A stretch of 64,000 bases of DNA. Origin: Hymenobacter sp. DG01 (lineage in GTDB: Bacteria; Bacteroidota; Bacteroidia; Cytophagales; Hymenobacteraceae). The notes beneath the pieces were generated by a model. It made no database searches. It was not told the DNA's origin and saw nothing but the letters and a program-made list of their open reading frames with translations. Shown here in pieces: positions 34,566 to 43,391 of this stretch. The stretch lies in contig NZ_CP040936.1 of NCBI RefSeq assembly GCF_006352025.1, forward strand, positions 1,302,001 through 1,366,000. Direction: 5' to 3'. Both the position numbers and the translations under genes were made by a program. Numbering within the stretch: position 1 is the first letter of the stretch; each line of letters starts with the position of its first letter.

Positions 34566-35201
34566 ATGACTCGTCCGCTGGCCCTGTTTCCGCTGAACCT
34601 GGTTGTGTTTCCGGGGGAAAAACTCAACCTGCACATTTTTGAGCCCCGCTACCGCCAGCTTGTGCACGACTGCGAACAGGAAGGCATCACCTTTGGTATT
34701 CCCTCCTACCTCAACAATCAGGTAAGCACCCTGGGCACGGAGATGAAGCTGGTCAGCGTGGAGAAAACCTATCCTTCGGGCGAAATGGATATCCGGACCC
34801 AAGCCGTGGGCGTGTTCCGGATTCAGGAATTCTTTCGCCAGCTACCCCAGAAGCTCTACGCCGGAGCCACTGTGGAAGACGTACCTGACGACCTCACGCC
34901 CGACCCCGCCCTGCACGAGCGTACCCGGGGGCTAGTTCGGCAGTTATATAGTATTCTGGGGCTACAGCGGCTGTTTCTGGAGCTCCCTCCCAATTTTCGG
35001 GTGTACGATATTGCCCACCACTTGGGCTTCAGCACCGAGCAGGAGTACCAGTTGCTGGAGGCAACTAGTGAGGTAGAGCGGCAGCAGCTGGTGCTGACTC
35101 ATTTGCTGCAGATTCTGCCTGTGCTGCAGGAAACCGAACGCCTGAAGGAGCGGGTGCGCCTGAACGGCCACTTCAAAAACCTGACGCCGCCTTCTTTCTA
35201 G
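34566..35201 (+). CDS. Lon N-terminal (substrate-binding) domain protein
   Basis: 211 residues made only of the PUA-like LON N-terminal domain, without ATPase or protease parts: LALFPLNLVVFPGEKLNLHIFEPRYRQLVHDC is the family start. These standalone proteins may bind or adapt substrates; their function is unproven. ATG at 34566 fits homologs. Confidence 0.85.
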   Translation: MTRPLALFPLNLVVFPGEKLNLHIFEPRYRQLVHDCEQEGITFGIPSYLNNQVSTLGTEMKLVSVEKTYPSGEMDIRTQAVGVFRIQEFFRQLPQKLYAGATVEDVPDDLTPDPALHERTRGLVRQLYSILGLQRLFLELPPNFRVYDIAHHLGFSTEQEYQLLEATSEVERQQLVLTHLLQILPVLQETERLKERVRLNGHFKNLTPPSF

Positions 35202-35282
35202 GCAGCCTGCAGCGGGCGAAGCGTGCCTTTTTCTTCGCCCCCATTGAGCAGGCCTCGTATAGCCCACGTATAACCTGACGCC

Positions 35283-36536
35283 GTGCCCGACCTGACGCTG
35301 CTTTTATATGGAAGTGCATCCGTAGCCCTGCTGCTGCTGGGCTGGCTGCTGTGGCGTTTCTGGCAGGAGCGGCAGTACCGGCGGCGCCCCTACGTGGCAC
35401 CAGCCCACAACGACTGGGCCCGGCAGCCCCTACCCCCGCAGTCGCCCCTGCACCGGGTAGCCCTGCTCGGCGACCCGGGCGCCGTGGCTACCGATGGCAC
35501 CGACCCCATTCTGAACCTGCTGAAAAGCTGGCAGCACGATACCGGCCCGGCCGGCACCATCATTATCCTCGGCGACAATGTGTACCCGACCGGCCTGCCT
35601 GCGGCCGGGCACCCCGGCCGGGCCGCTGCCGAAGCCCGCTTTACCAGTTTGCTGACCACGCTGGGTAGCTTTCCGGGGAATGTGGTTTTCCTCAGCGGCA
35701 ACCACGACTGGAACAAGGGCCGTCCCGATGGCTGGGAATATCTGCGGCGGCAGGAGGCTTACGTGCGCGAGCATCTGCCCACGGCCCACTACCTCCCCCC
35801 CGATGGGCACCCCGGTCCCGTTACCCTGCAGCTGACCGATGGCCTGCTCCTGATTGTGCTCAATACCCAGTGGTGGGTGCAGCGCGGCCCCCGGCCGGCC
35901 GCCGATGCCAAAGAGCCTTTCCGGAAGCTGCGCCGGTTGCTGCAGGCCAATCGTCATCAGCAGGTGATAGTGGCGGGCCACCACCCGCTGTATTCCAATG
36001 CCCTGCACGGCGGCAAGTTCACAGCCAAACAGCACGTGTTTCCACTTACTACCGTGCACAAGCAGGCCTACGTGCCGCTGCCCGTTATCGGCTCCTTGCT
36101 GCCGCTGTACCGGAAGGTAGTGGGCGCCGCCGAGGACATGGCCCACCCCCGCTACCGCAAAATGCGCCGGCGTCTGCTACGGGTACTGCAGGAGTTTCCG
36201 GGCGTTGTGTACGCCGCCGGCCACGACCACAACCTGCAGTATTTTCAGCACAAGGGGGGGCATTACCTGGTTAGTGGCTCGGGTAGCAAAACCGCCTTCG
36301 TGCAGAAGGGCGGCCGCGCCACTTTTGTGCATGAGCACAAAGGATTTTTCAGCCTGGAGGTGTATGCCCCGGGCGAAACGTGGCTCCGGACGCTGGAGCC
36401 CGGGCAGACCGAAGAAGTGTTTCGGCTGCGCCTGGAGCCGCCAGCGCCTGCTCATCCGGTTTTGCTACCCCTGCCCGCTACGGTAAGCCAGCTAGCCGCG
36501 CCTTCCGGCCAGGCAACCGGCAACGGCTTACGCTGA
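35283..36536 (+). CDS. Membrane-anchored calcineurin-like metallophosphoesterase
   Basis: 417 residues. One N-terminal membrane helix (LLLYGSASVALLLLGWLLW). Metallophosphoesterase motifs: LLGDPGA, IILGDNVYP, LSGNHDWN, VAGHHPLYS, AGHDHNLQYF. The variant GDP in motif I, rather than GDxH, should be noted. The domain resembles the phosphoesterase that, as I recall, is fused to kinase-like and barrel domains in other Bacteroidota, parts found separately at 25.7-29.1 kb. GTG start. Its last 9 bases overlap the convergent lipid kinase gene. Confidence 0.85.
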   Translation: MPDLTLLLYGSASVALLLLGWLLWRFWQERQYRRRPYVAPAHNDWARQPLPPQSPLHRVALLGDPGAVATDGTDPILNLLKSWQHDTGPAGTIIILGDNVYPTGLPAAGHPGRAAAEARFTSLLTTLGSFPGNVVFLSGNHDWNKGRPDGWEYLRRQEAYVREHLPTAHYLPPDGHPGPVTLQLTDGLLLIVLNTQWWVQRGPRPAADAKEPFRKLRRLLQANRHQQVIVAGHHPLYSNALHGGKFTAKQHVFPLTTVHKQAYVPLPVIGSLLPLYRKVVGAAEDMAHPRYRKMRRRLLRVLQEFPGVVYAAGHDHNLQYFQHKGGHYLVSGSGSKTAFVQKGGRATFVHEHKGFFSLEVYAPGETWLRTLEPGQTEEVFRLRLEPPAPAHPVLLPLPATVSQLAAPSGQATGNGLR

Positions 36537-37442
36537 GGCAGGCGGCCCGAGAATGCGCAGGCTCCGAGGATCAATTTCTACTTCCACGGGGGTAGGCAGC
36601 TGGCAGGGTTCCCCATCTATCTGAACTAGTACTTCCGTTTGACCCGGCACGCTAATGCGGGCACGCCGGCAGCACAGGCGCCGGGTATAGTCCGAAACGT
36701 CAAAATCGTTGGTGTACAGGTGGTAAAGCAGCCCGGGGGCGGCCAGGTTGGGAAAGGGCTCGATCAGGCAGATTTCAAACTGGCCGTCATCCAGCTCACT
36801 ATCCGGGTTAATGATGACGTTGCTGCCGAAGGTGTTGGCGTTGGCAATGGTTACCATAAACGCCGGGCCTTCCCAGGTTTCCTGGTCGGTTTCAATATGA
36901 TAGGTAGCTGGTTGGTAGCTGGCGTACTCCTGAGTGGCAATGCGCACGTAGGCACCCGGCCCGCGGGCATCACCCTGGTCGAAGCGTTCCACCACCAGGG
37001 CATTAAAGCCCAGATCGGCCAGGTGAGCCGAGAACTTGCCCCCTACCCGCAGCGTGTCCACGGTACGCAGCTGGTAATCCCAGGTAAGCCGCAGGGCCTG
37101 CTCTACCTCCTGCGGTATGCCCAGGTCCTTAGACAGGCCATTGCCGGAGCCCAGCGGGATGATGCCCAACGGTATTTCGCCGCCGGCCAGCGCCTCGGCC
37201 ACCAGGCTGGCGGTACCATCGCCGCCGGCCGCGAAAACGGCATCGAAGGAGTGCGCGGCCAGAAAACGGCGCAGGCGGCCTAGGTCATCGTCGCCGCTGG
37301 TGTGAAAAAAGGCCGCCACGCGTCCCCGCTCCTGGCAGTAATGCCGGATGGTGGTTTCCAACTCCGTTTTATCAATGTCCCCGGATATGGGGTTGAGCAC
37401 AAAAAGCAGGTGCCGCAGCACAGGACAGGCAAGGGGTGGCAT
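36528..37442 (-). CDS. Diacylglycerol/lipid kinase family protein
   Basis: 304 residues of the DAGK catalytic (YegS/BmrU-like) family. ATP-binding LFVLNPISG and GGDGTASLVAEAL, then IPLGSGNGLSKDLGIP; the C-terminal beta-sandwich contains the SELDDGQFEICLIEPF motif. Probably phosphorylates a membrane lipid. ATG at 37442. The 9-bp overlap with the convergent phosphoesterase leaves no room for a separate terminator. Confidence 0.88.
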   Translation of the reverse strand: MPPLACPVLRHLLFVLNPISGDIDKTELETTIRHYCQERGRVAAFFHTSGDDDLGRLRRFLAAHSFDAVFAAGGDGTASLVAEALAGGEIPLGIIPLGSGNGLSKDLGIPQEVEQALRLTWDYQLRTVDTLRVGGKFSAHLADLGFNALVVERFDQGDARGPGAYVRIATQEYASYQPATYHIETDQETWEGPAFMVTIANANTFGSNVIINPDSELDDGQFEICLIEPFPNLAAPGLLYHLYTNDFDVSDYTRRLCCRRARISVPGQTEVLVQIDGEPCQLPTPVEVEIDPRSLRILGPPASA

Positions 37443-37514
37443 GGCAGGCGAAAACTAGGGTTCAGGGTCTTTACGGGGGTAGCCTTTCCGGAAACAGGCT
37501 AGGTATAAAACAAG

Positions 37515-37540
37515 CATAGCCGACTCTAAGGTCGGCTATG
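37515..37540 (-). terminator. Terminator of the second M48 gene
   Basis: 10-bp perfect stem catagccgac / gtcggctatg with a 6-nt loop, followed on the minus strand by a U-rich tail (cttgtttta). Confidence 0.85.
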
Positions 37541-37565
37541 GTACGCACTTTTGGCGAGGCGGGTA

Positions 37566-38375
37566 CTAGGGTTTCAGGTTGCCGGGCAGGCCTTGGGGGT
37601 AATCTTCGGCTATATCGCGCTGCAACTCCTGAATGCGGTTGCCGGGGTTAGGGTGAGTGCTCAGGAACTCGGGCGGGCCACCGCCGTGGTTGGACTGCTC
37701 CAGAATTTCCATTACCTGAATCATGGACCGCGGGTCGTAGCCGGCGGCCGGGGTGAAGTCAACGGCGAGCCGGTCGGCCTCCAGCTCGTCCTCGCGGCCG
37801 TAGCGCAGCGTAAGCAGCTTACCGACCATCGCCGCCGCGGCTGCGCTGGCCATGGTGGCGGGCCGGTCGGGGTCGTAGAGGCCGATGGCGGCGGCGCCGG
37901 TCAGGCCCTGGGTCAGGCGCGACTTGGCAATCTGCTCGGCTGAATGTCGGCCTACCACGTGCCCGATTTCGTGGGCCAGCACGCCGGCCACCTGGCCTTC
38001 GGTTTTCAGGTTTTTCAGCAGGCCGGCCGTAATAAACACCTGTCCGCCGGGCAAGGCAAAGGCGTTAATCGTGTTTTCGTCGGCCAGCAGGTGAAACTGA
38101 AACTTGTAGGGGCTCTGGCGGACTTTGGTGCTCTGCACAATTTGCTGGCCAATCCGCTCGATGGCGGCGCCGGCCTGGCGGTCGGGGTGAATACCGCCGT
38201 ATTGCTGGGCCATTTCGGGGGCGGCCTGCAGGCCCAGGGCTATTTCCTGGTCGGCCGACATATCCACGTGCTGCACTTCGCCGGTCACTTCGTTTTTCTG
38301 CGTGTTGCAGTAGTACGGGATGAACGCGAAGGCTGCCATGACCAAAGCAATTATATATCGAAGGCTTCCTCGCAT
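37566..38375 (-). CDS. M48-family metalloprotease (second copy)
   Basis: 269 residues with an N-terminal membrane segment or signal (YIIALVMAAFAFIPYYC; C23 could be lipidated). Zinc motif HEIGH (H135, E136, H139) and third-ligand region GREDELEADRLAVDF are intact. C-terminal EFLSTHPNPGNRIQEL matches the paralog at 30815. More hydrophobic around 155-185 (GAAAIGLYDP, MASAAAAAMVGKL), which could insert in the membrane. Envelope proteostasis is the likely role. Confidence 0.9.
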   Translation of the reverse strand: MRGSLRYIIALVMAAFAFIPYYCNTQKNEVTGEVQHVDMSADQEIALGLQAAPEMAQQYGGIHPDRQAGAAIERIGQQIVQSTKVRQSPYKFQFHLLADENTINAFALPGGQVFITAGLLKNLKTEGQVAGVLAHEIGHVVGRHSAEQIAKSRLTQGLTGAAAIGLYDPDRPATMASAAAAAMVGKLLTLRYGREDELEADRLAVDFTPAAGYDPRSMIQVMEILEQSNHGGGPPEFLSTHPNPGNRIQELQRDIAEDYPQGLPGNLKP

Positions 38376-38566
38376 GGTTAGGGGTAGGGAAAAGGGAGTG
38401 AAACAAGCTAAAAAGGGGCCGGGTGGCCTCTATGGCCTTGTAACGCGAAGCCTACGGTAGGGTTGTCGGAGCGGGTAGAACCCAAATCTGGCCACTCCAC
38501 GTATCAGTCACTATTCCGGCCCGCTTACCTGGCGGGCTATTCCCCTCCACTGCAATTTCTCTCCTC

Positions 38567-38761
38567 ATGAATCAGAAACGCACCTTTGGCAGCATCCTCA
38601 CTGTCCTGGGCATCCTGGGCATTATTGCCGGCGCCCTGGCCTTCCTCCAGATCGGGGGGTTGGGCCTGAGCAAGATGAATTCGTTTGTACCGTTCGTAAT
38701 CGGGCTGATTTTCTTTTTTGCCGGCATCAACCTGGTTAAAACCACCGGCGACCGGGCCTGA
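38567..38761 (+). CDS. Small two-helix membrane protein
   Basis: 64 residues: basic start, helix 1 (ILTVLGILGIIAGALAFLQI), short loop, helix 2 (FVPFVIGLIFFFAGINLV). No catalytic features. Small proteins of this type recur in Bacteroidota but have no assigned role. A strong shared terminator lies at 38802. Confidence 0.75.
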   Translation: MNQKRTFGSILTVLGILGIIAGALAFLQIGGLGLSKMNSFVPFVIGLIFFFAGINLVKTTGDRA

Positions 38762-38801
38762 CCCGCTCCCGGTTCACCCGGGGGTACCCCACTAGCATAG
38801 C

Positions 38802-38843
38802 CAAAGCCCCACCAACTGGTATAGCACAGTTGGTGGGGCTTTG
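38802..38843. terminator. Bidirectional terminator between convergent genes
   Basis: 16-bp perfect stem caaagccccaccaact / agttggtggggctttg, 10-nt loop, A- and T-rich outer flanks. Confidence 0.9.
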
Positions 38844-38868
38844 TGATGTTTTGAAATCGAGGGCGATT

Positions 38869-39681
38869 CTATCCTACCTGCCCGAGCAGGCCCTTGCTAC
38901 GGGCAAAACCTAGCAGGGCCGGGTCCAGGCTTAGCCAGTTGGAGCGGTAGCCGGCCTGGGTAGGTCCGTTGGCGAAAAGCACTGTCCCGCCTTTTATCGT
39001 CCGGATAATGGCAGGCGTTTCCTCCACGGGCAATGCCGGGCAGCCCTGGCTGCGCCCCAGCCGCCCGTGCTGCCGAATGAACTGCTGGCTCACGTAATCG
39101 GCCCCATGCACTACCACGGCGCGACTGAGGGCATTGGTGTTATAGCCGGCATCTACCCCATGCAGCTTCAACGACAGGCCGTGCTTGCCCTGGTAAGTAG
39201 CCCCCGTGACGTAGAAGCCCAGGCTGCTCATCTCCGAACCTTCGCGGTTCGAGAAATTCCGGGCCAAATCCTCGCCCGTGTACTTGCCGTGCGCTACCAG
39301 GGTGTGGTGCAGCAGCTTTCCTTTGGCTACATCCAGAATCCAGAGACGCTTTTGCGTGCTGGAGCGACTGAAATCAATAATGGACAGCACTTGGGTGGGG
39401 GCGCTGGCGGTGCCCCGCTGCTGCAGATGGTAAAAGCCAATCAGGGCACGGCGGTACACATCCAGGGGCAGGCCGGTGGCACTCAGGCCGGCCTGAGCGT
39501 AGGACAAGGCTACGTGCTGCTCAAAAGCGGCCATTACAAACGCTTTTTCCGGTCCGCTAAGGCGGGTGGTTTTGGCAACGGTGGCGGGTATCCGCCCGGT
39601 AGGCGGCGCGGCTACCACCGGAGTAGCTAGGCTGAGGGCGGTAAGCAGCAACCCGGCAAAGCGGGTAAACACATTCGTCAT
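38869..39681 (-). CDS. YkuD_2-type murein L,D-transpeptidase
   Basis: 270 residues, signal peptide about 1-24. The catalytic segment is VVVHGADYVSQQF...GRSQGCPAL with Cys in SQGCP. Upstream RLWILDVAKGKLLHHTLVAHGKYTG matches the family. Exported enzyme that cross-links peptidoglycan or attaches proteins to it. ATG at 39681. Confidence 0.9.
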   Translation of the reverse strand: MTNVFTRFAGLLLTALSLATPVVAAPPTGRIPATVAKTTRLSGPEKAFVMAAFEQHVALSYAQAGLSATGLPLDVYRRALIGFYHLQQRGTASAPTQVLSIIDFSRSSTQKRLWILDVAKGKLLHHTLVAHGKYTGEDLARNFSNREGSEMSSLGFYVTGATYQGKHGLSLKLHGVDAGYNTNALSRAVVVHGADYVSQQFIRQHGRLGRSQGCPALPVEETPAIIRTIKGGTVLFANGPTQAGYRSNWLSLDPALLGFARSKGLLGQVG

Positions 39682-39798
39682 CGGCTAATTCAGTCGGGGC
39701 GAAGTAAATTGCGGAGGCATTGGGCCGCTAAGCGGCCCTGGGCAAATCAAAAATAGCTCTTTTCATTCACTACCCTCCGGGGGCCTAACTCTTTGTCT

Positions 39799-40206
39799 GT
39801 GCAAACCGTTCCCTCTTTCCTTCGGCGCTTCGCAGTCATCTTGGCGGTAGGAGCACTAACCGCCAGCTGCGGCCACTCCCTACCCGGCCTTCCGGGCTTC
39901 AACTCCGAAGCCTGGCGTGCGGATGCGTACGGCTGCCAGAGCCAGCGGGCGGCCCAGCTTCCGGTTCTGGAGAAACACCGCAACGAGCTTTACGGCGCCC
40001 GCGTCAATGATGTAACCCGCCTGCTGGGCCACCCCGACGAGGAAGAGTTGGGCGAGCAAAGCGACAAAGTGTACATCTATTACGTAACCACCGGCCTGCA
40101 GTGCGCCCCCGGACACCCCCGCACGGCCCGCGGCCGGGTACTGCTGCGCAGCGGCGCCACGGGCACTATCACGGAAGTTATCCTTCCGGTATTACAGGCC
40201 CAATAA
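39799..40206 (+). CDS. Small lipoprotein with SmpA/BamE-like pattern
   Basis: 135 residues; lipobox LTASC near residue 23. The body LYGARVNDVTRLLGHPDEEE followed by two strands (KVYIYYVT, RGRVLLRSGATGTITEVIL) resembles the small SmpA/BamE fold, but identity is weak. Two starts are possible: GTG at 39799 (used) or TTG at 39793. It ends in a shared terminator at 40262. Confidence 0.65.
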   Translation: MQTVPSFLRRFAVILAVGALTASCGHSLPGLPGFNSEAWRADAYGCQSQRAAQLPVLEKHRNELYGARVNDVTRLLGHPDEEELGEQSDKVYIYYVTTGLQCAPGHPRTARGRVLLRSGATGTITEVILPVLQAQ

Positions 40207-40261
40207 GGCCCACCCCACCGGCACCCCTCTTACACACGGGGCTGGAACCCTGATAAAAACG

Positions 40262-40294
40262 AGAGGCCGCGCCATACAATATGACGCGGCCTCT
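40262..40294. terminator. Bidirectional terminator between convergent genes
   Basis: 10-bp perfect stem agaggccgcg / cgcggcctct with an extra cat/atg pairing inside. Confidence 0.85.
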
Positions 40295-40320
40295 TGGGCT
40301 TGAAAAAGTAAATAGGCGGC

Positions 40321-40728
40321 TTAGCCCAGCCCTCCCTCGTTGGAGTTAGCGGGCGGGGTAGGCACGGTGTCTCGCTTTTGCTCCTCCCGGAACAGGCTCA
40401 GCTGCGAAGGCGTCAGGATGCGGCTGCATTCGGCTTCATACTGCGCCTCCAGCTCGGCCATTTTGGCGTTGCGCTGCATCGGGTCCTCCTGATACTGCCA
40501 CTGAATTTCCTCCAGTCGGGCCAGCTTTATCTTATTTACTTCGCGCAGCTTAATAAACTGAGCTTCATTCAATTGAAGCTGAGAGCTCATCTGCCGGGTA
40601 ACTTCCTCTACCCGCTCCACGGCTACATCGGGGGCCCCGGGGCGCTCGGCATACCGGTCCCGGCGTTGCGCCACCGAAACGGTGCTCAGAATGGCAACAA
40701 GCAGAAAGGTGAGTACTGAAGTTTTCAT
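40321..40728 (-). CDS. Secreted LTxxQ/Spy-like helical protein
   Basis: 135 residues; signal peptide 1-20 (VLTFLLVAILSTVSVAQ). Amphipathic helices follow (VEEVTRQMSSQLQLNEAQFIKLREVNKIKLARLEEIQ), ending ILTPSQLSLFREEQ, the LTPxQ motif typical of Spy/CpxP-type periplasmic proteins. Two paralogs lie at 54696 and 55249. Promoter box TATATTTG at 40822-40829 in an AT-rich block. Confidence 0.7.
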   Translation of the reverse strand: MKTSVLTFLLVAILSTVSVAQRRDRYAERPGAPDVAVERVEEVTRQMSSQLQLNEAQFIKLREVNKIKLARLEEIQWQYQEDPMQRNAKMAELEAQYEAECSRILTPSQLSLFREEQKRDTVPTPPANSNEGGLG

Positions 40729-40821
40729 ATGAAAACGGAAAGCATGCAGGTATAAAGACTAAGTGCTGAGTTAACCAACATTTCCCAAGAAAAATTCAGC
40801 CCCTCTGCCCTTTTGTTAATA

Positions 40822-40829
40822 CAAATATA
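40822..40829 (-). promoter_or_regulatory. Promoter -7 box for the LTxxQ-like gene
   Basis: TATATTTG on the minus strand, exact TAnnTTTG, with a TTG 17 nt further upstream. The leader would be about 88 nt. It sits in an AT-rich block (about 40800-40925). Confidence 0.55.
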
Positions 40830-40931
40830 TACCAAAAAAAGCACAACAACAGAAACTCACTATATTTTTTATATAATTTATTATAAAAATAATCATGTAT
40901 ATTTATCTACTTCTATATAGCTAGGTATCAA

Positions 40932-40958
40932 AAGAGCGGACCCGCCGGGCCCGCTCTT
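40932..40958 (-). terminator. Terminator of the DUF4199 gene
   Basis: 8-bp stem aagagcgg / ccgctctt with a GC-rich loop, then Us on the minus strand. Confidence 0.75.
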
Positions 40959-40980
40959 GATTTAAGGCATGTGGCAGCGC

Positions 40981-41454
40981 CTACTCAATGCCCGTGATAG
41001 GCTTGTGGTCGGGGCTCTTGTAGTACTGCATGGCTACCAGGGAGATAATCACGCCAGACATGGCTCCCTGCAGGATAATTGCCAGGAAGGCAATGGTTAC
41101 CGAAAGGTCGAACCCAAACAGATCCTCGGCGCGGATGCCTTCCATAATCTGGCGGTTAAGCACACCCGCATACACAATAAAGAAGAGGGCAAACACAATG
41201 GAGGCTACCAGGGCCGTAATGATGCCCGTGCCGAAGCCATGCAGGTAAGGCATGCGGTCCTGGCGGAAGCGCTTGTAGTTTACGATGGCCATGCACACGC
41301 CAATGGCCAGTATTACTCCGTTCAGGAAGCTGAACTCGATGCGTTGAACCAAGCCCGTCAGGGAAGCAACGATAAAATATACAATCATGCCGACCGATGT
41401 AAACAGGCCGTAGCGAATGCCATTGGTTTCGGGCGTAATGTGCGAAGTAGCCAT
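40981..41454 (-). CDS. DUF4199 membrane protein
   Basis: 157 residues, four predicted helices (VGMIVYFIVASLTGLV, LNGVILAIGVCMAIVNY, GIITALVASIVFALFFIVYAGVL, VTIAFLAIILQGAMSGVIISLVA). Family restricted mostly to Bacteroidota and of unknown function. ATG at 41454. Confidence 0.85.
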   Translation of the reverse strand: MATSHITPETNGIRYGLFTSVGMIVYFIVASLTGLVQRIEFSFLNGVILAIGVCMAIVNYKRFRQDRMPYLHGFGTGIITALVASIVFALFFIVYAGVLNRQIMEGIRAEDLFGFDLSVTIAFLAIILQGAMSGVIISLVAMQYYKSPDHKPITGIE

Positions 41455-41688
41455 ACGGAAAGAAGGTGTTGGGAAAGATGGACAATCAAGGATGCTGACC
41501 GGCGGGGAACCAGCCTCGCAGATACAAGTGTTTTACCTATGCTCCGCGGGCGCTGGCAGTAGCCATCAGCTACTTTTTATACCGCATTGCTGGGCAGGTA
41601 GTTGTGTATTACGACGGCTTTTTTTTGAAAACCGCCGCAACTCTTTTCCGCAGCTCCGCCCGGCCGGGGCATTTTGCCTATTTTTGCG

Positions 41689-41696
41689 GGCTGCCA
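41689..41696 (+). promoter_or_regulatory. Promoter -7 box for the ABC-F gene
   Basis: TATTTTTG, exact TAnnTTTG, 55 nt upstream of the ATG at 41751. It excludes a longer protein start at 41604. Confidence 0.5.
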
Positions 41697-41750
41697 CGCT
41701 GGGCCCTCATCTGGGCCGGCCGGCCCGAAGTTTCTCCGCATATTTTTCCT

Positions 41751-43373
41751 ATGATCAGCACCTCCAACGTAAGTCTGCGCTACGGCAAGCGCGTATTGTT
41801 CGAAGACGTTACCATTAAATTTATGCCCGGCAACGTGTACGGCCTCATTGGGGCCAACGGGGCGGGTAAATCAACCTTTCTGAAGATTCTCTCGGGCGAG
41901 ATTGAGCCGAACACGGGCTCGGTGGATATGCCCAAGGGCGCCCGCCTTTCGGTGTTGAAGCAGGATCAGTTTGCCGCCGACGCCTTCCCGGTTCTGCAGA
42001 CGGTTATCATGGGCCACCAGCGCCTGTGGCAGGTAATGGAGGAGAAAGACGCTCTGTACGCCAAAGCCGATTTCTCGGACGCAGACGGGGAGCGGGCCGC
42101 TGTTCTGGAGGGTGAGTTTGCCGATCTGGAAGGCTGGAATGCCGAGTACGAAGCAGCCGAGCTGCTCTCCGGCCTGGGCATCTCAGAGGACAAGCACCAC
42201 ACCCTGATGGGCGACCTAGGCACCTCGGACAAAGTGCGTGTGCTGCTGGCCCAGGCGCTATTCGGCAACCCCGACGTGCTGCTGCTGGACGAACCCACCA
42301 ACGGCCTTGATGCCGAAACTGTGCTGTGGCTTGAAAACTTCCTTGACTCTTTCCAGAACACGGTGATTGTAGTTAGCCACGACCGTCACTTCCTCGACGC
42401 GGTGTGTAACTACATGGCCGACCTCGACTTCTCCAAGATTACCATGTATCCCGGCAACTACTCGTTCTGGTACGAGTCGTCGCAATTGGCTTTGCGCCAG
42501 CGCCAGGAAGTAAACAAGAAAACGGAAGATAAGCGCAAGGAGCTGGAAGAGTTCGTGCGCCGCTTCTCGGCCAACGCCTCGAAATCCAAGCAGGCTACCT
42601 CGCGCCAGAAGCTGCTGCAGAAACTCACGCTGGAAGAAATCAAGCCTTCTTCGCGCAAGTACCCCTACATCGCCTTCAAATCGGAGCGTGAGGCCGGCAA
42701 CCAGCTGCTGACAGTGGAAAACCTGAGCAAGTCGGTTGATGGGCAGACGATTTTCCGGAATGTGTCTTTCTCCCTGGACAAAAAAGACAAGGTAGCCATC
42801 ATCAGCCGCGACGACCGGGCCGCCTCCCTCCTTTTCGATATTCTCTTTAATGAGACCAAGCCCGACACGGGCGAGTTCAAGTGGGGCACTACCATCACGC
42901 CCAGCTACTTCCCCAAGGAAAACACTGAGTTCTTTAATACCGATCTGAACTTGGTGGATTGGCTGCGCCAGTACAGCACCGAGAAAGACGAATCGTTTAT
43001 CCGGGGCTTCCTGGGCCGCATGCTGTTTTCGGGTGAGGAGTCGCAGAAAAAGTCGAACGTGCTGAGCGGGGGCGAGAAGGTGCGCTGCATGCTGAGCAAG
43101 ATGATGATGGAAGGTGGCAACGTACTCGTGCTCGACGACCCGACCAACCACCTGGACCTGGAAAGCATCACGGCTCTGAACAACTCCCTGAAGGACTTCG
43201 GCGGCACCCTGATTTTTGCTTCCCACGACTTACAGGTGATAGAAACCGTAGCTAACCGCATCATTGAGCTGACTCCGGACGGCATCATCGACCGCCGCAT
43301 GAGCTACGAGGAGTACCTGGCCGACGAAAATATCAAAGCTCAGCGCCAGCGTATGTATCAGTTGGTTTCGTAG
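41751..43373 (+). CDS. ABC-F ATPase (YbiT-like) with asymmetric sites
   Basis: 540-residue soluble ABC-F protein without membrane domain; these act on ribosomes. Start at ATG 41751, since MISTSNVSLRYG is the family N-terminus. NBD1 has intact Walker A (GANGAGKST, about 34-42), but its signature is degenerate (GTSDKVRVLL, about 156). NBD2 has an intact signature (LSGGEKVR, about 437) but its Walker A is replaced by SRDDRAAS (about 352-359). Walker B of NBD1 is LLLDEPTN, of NBD2 LVLDDPTN. Thus only one composite site looks catalytic. It is 18 nt before an outer-membrane protein gene. Confidence 0.92.
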   Translation: MISTSNVSLRYGKRVLFEDVTIKFMPGNVYGLIGANGAGKSTFLKILSGEIEPNTGSVDMPKGARLSVLKQDQFAADAFPVLQTVIMGHQRLWQVMEEKDALYAKADFSDADGERAAVLEGEFADLEGWNAEYEAAELLSGLGISEDKHHTLMGDLGTSDKVRVLLAQALFGNPDVLLLDEPTNGLDAETVLWLENFLDSFQNTVIVVSHDRHFLDAVCNYMADLDFSKITMYPGNYSFWYESSQLALRQRQEVNKKTEDKRKELEEFVRRFSANASKSKQATSRQKLLQKLTLEEIKPSSRKYPYIAFKSEREAGNQLLTVENLSKSVDGQTIFRNVSFSLDKKDKVAIISRDDRAASLLFDILFNETKPDTGEFKWGTTITPSYFPKENTEFFNTDLNLVDWLRQYSTEKDESFIRGFLGRMLFSGEESQKKSNVLSGGEKVRCMLSKMMMEGGNVLVLDDPTNHLDLESITALNNSLKDFGGTLIFASHDLQVIETVANRIIELTPDGIIDRRMSYEEYLADENIKAQRQRMYQLVS

Positions 43374-43391
43374 TTACGTTGTAACCAGCAT

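Noticed and set aside
35214..35240. Hairpin after the Lon-N gene as a terminator
   Set aside because: The stem gggcgaag / cttcgccc has its T-run in the loop, not after the stem, so it does not match a terminator.
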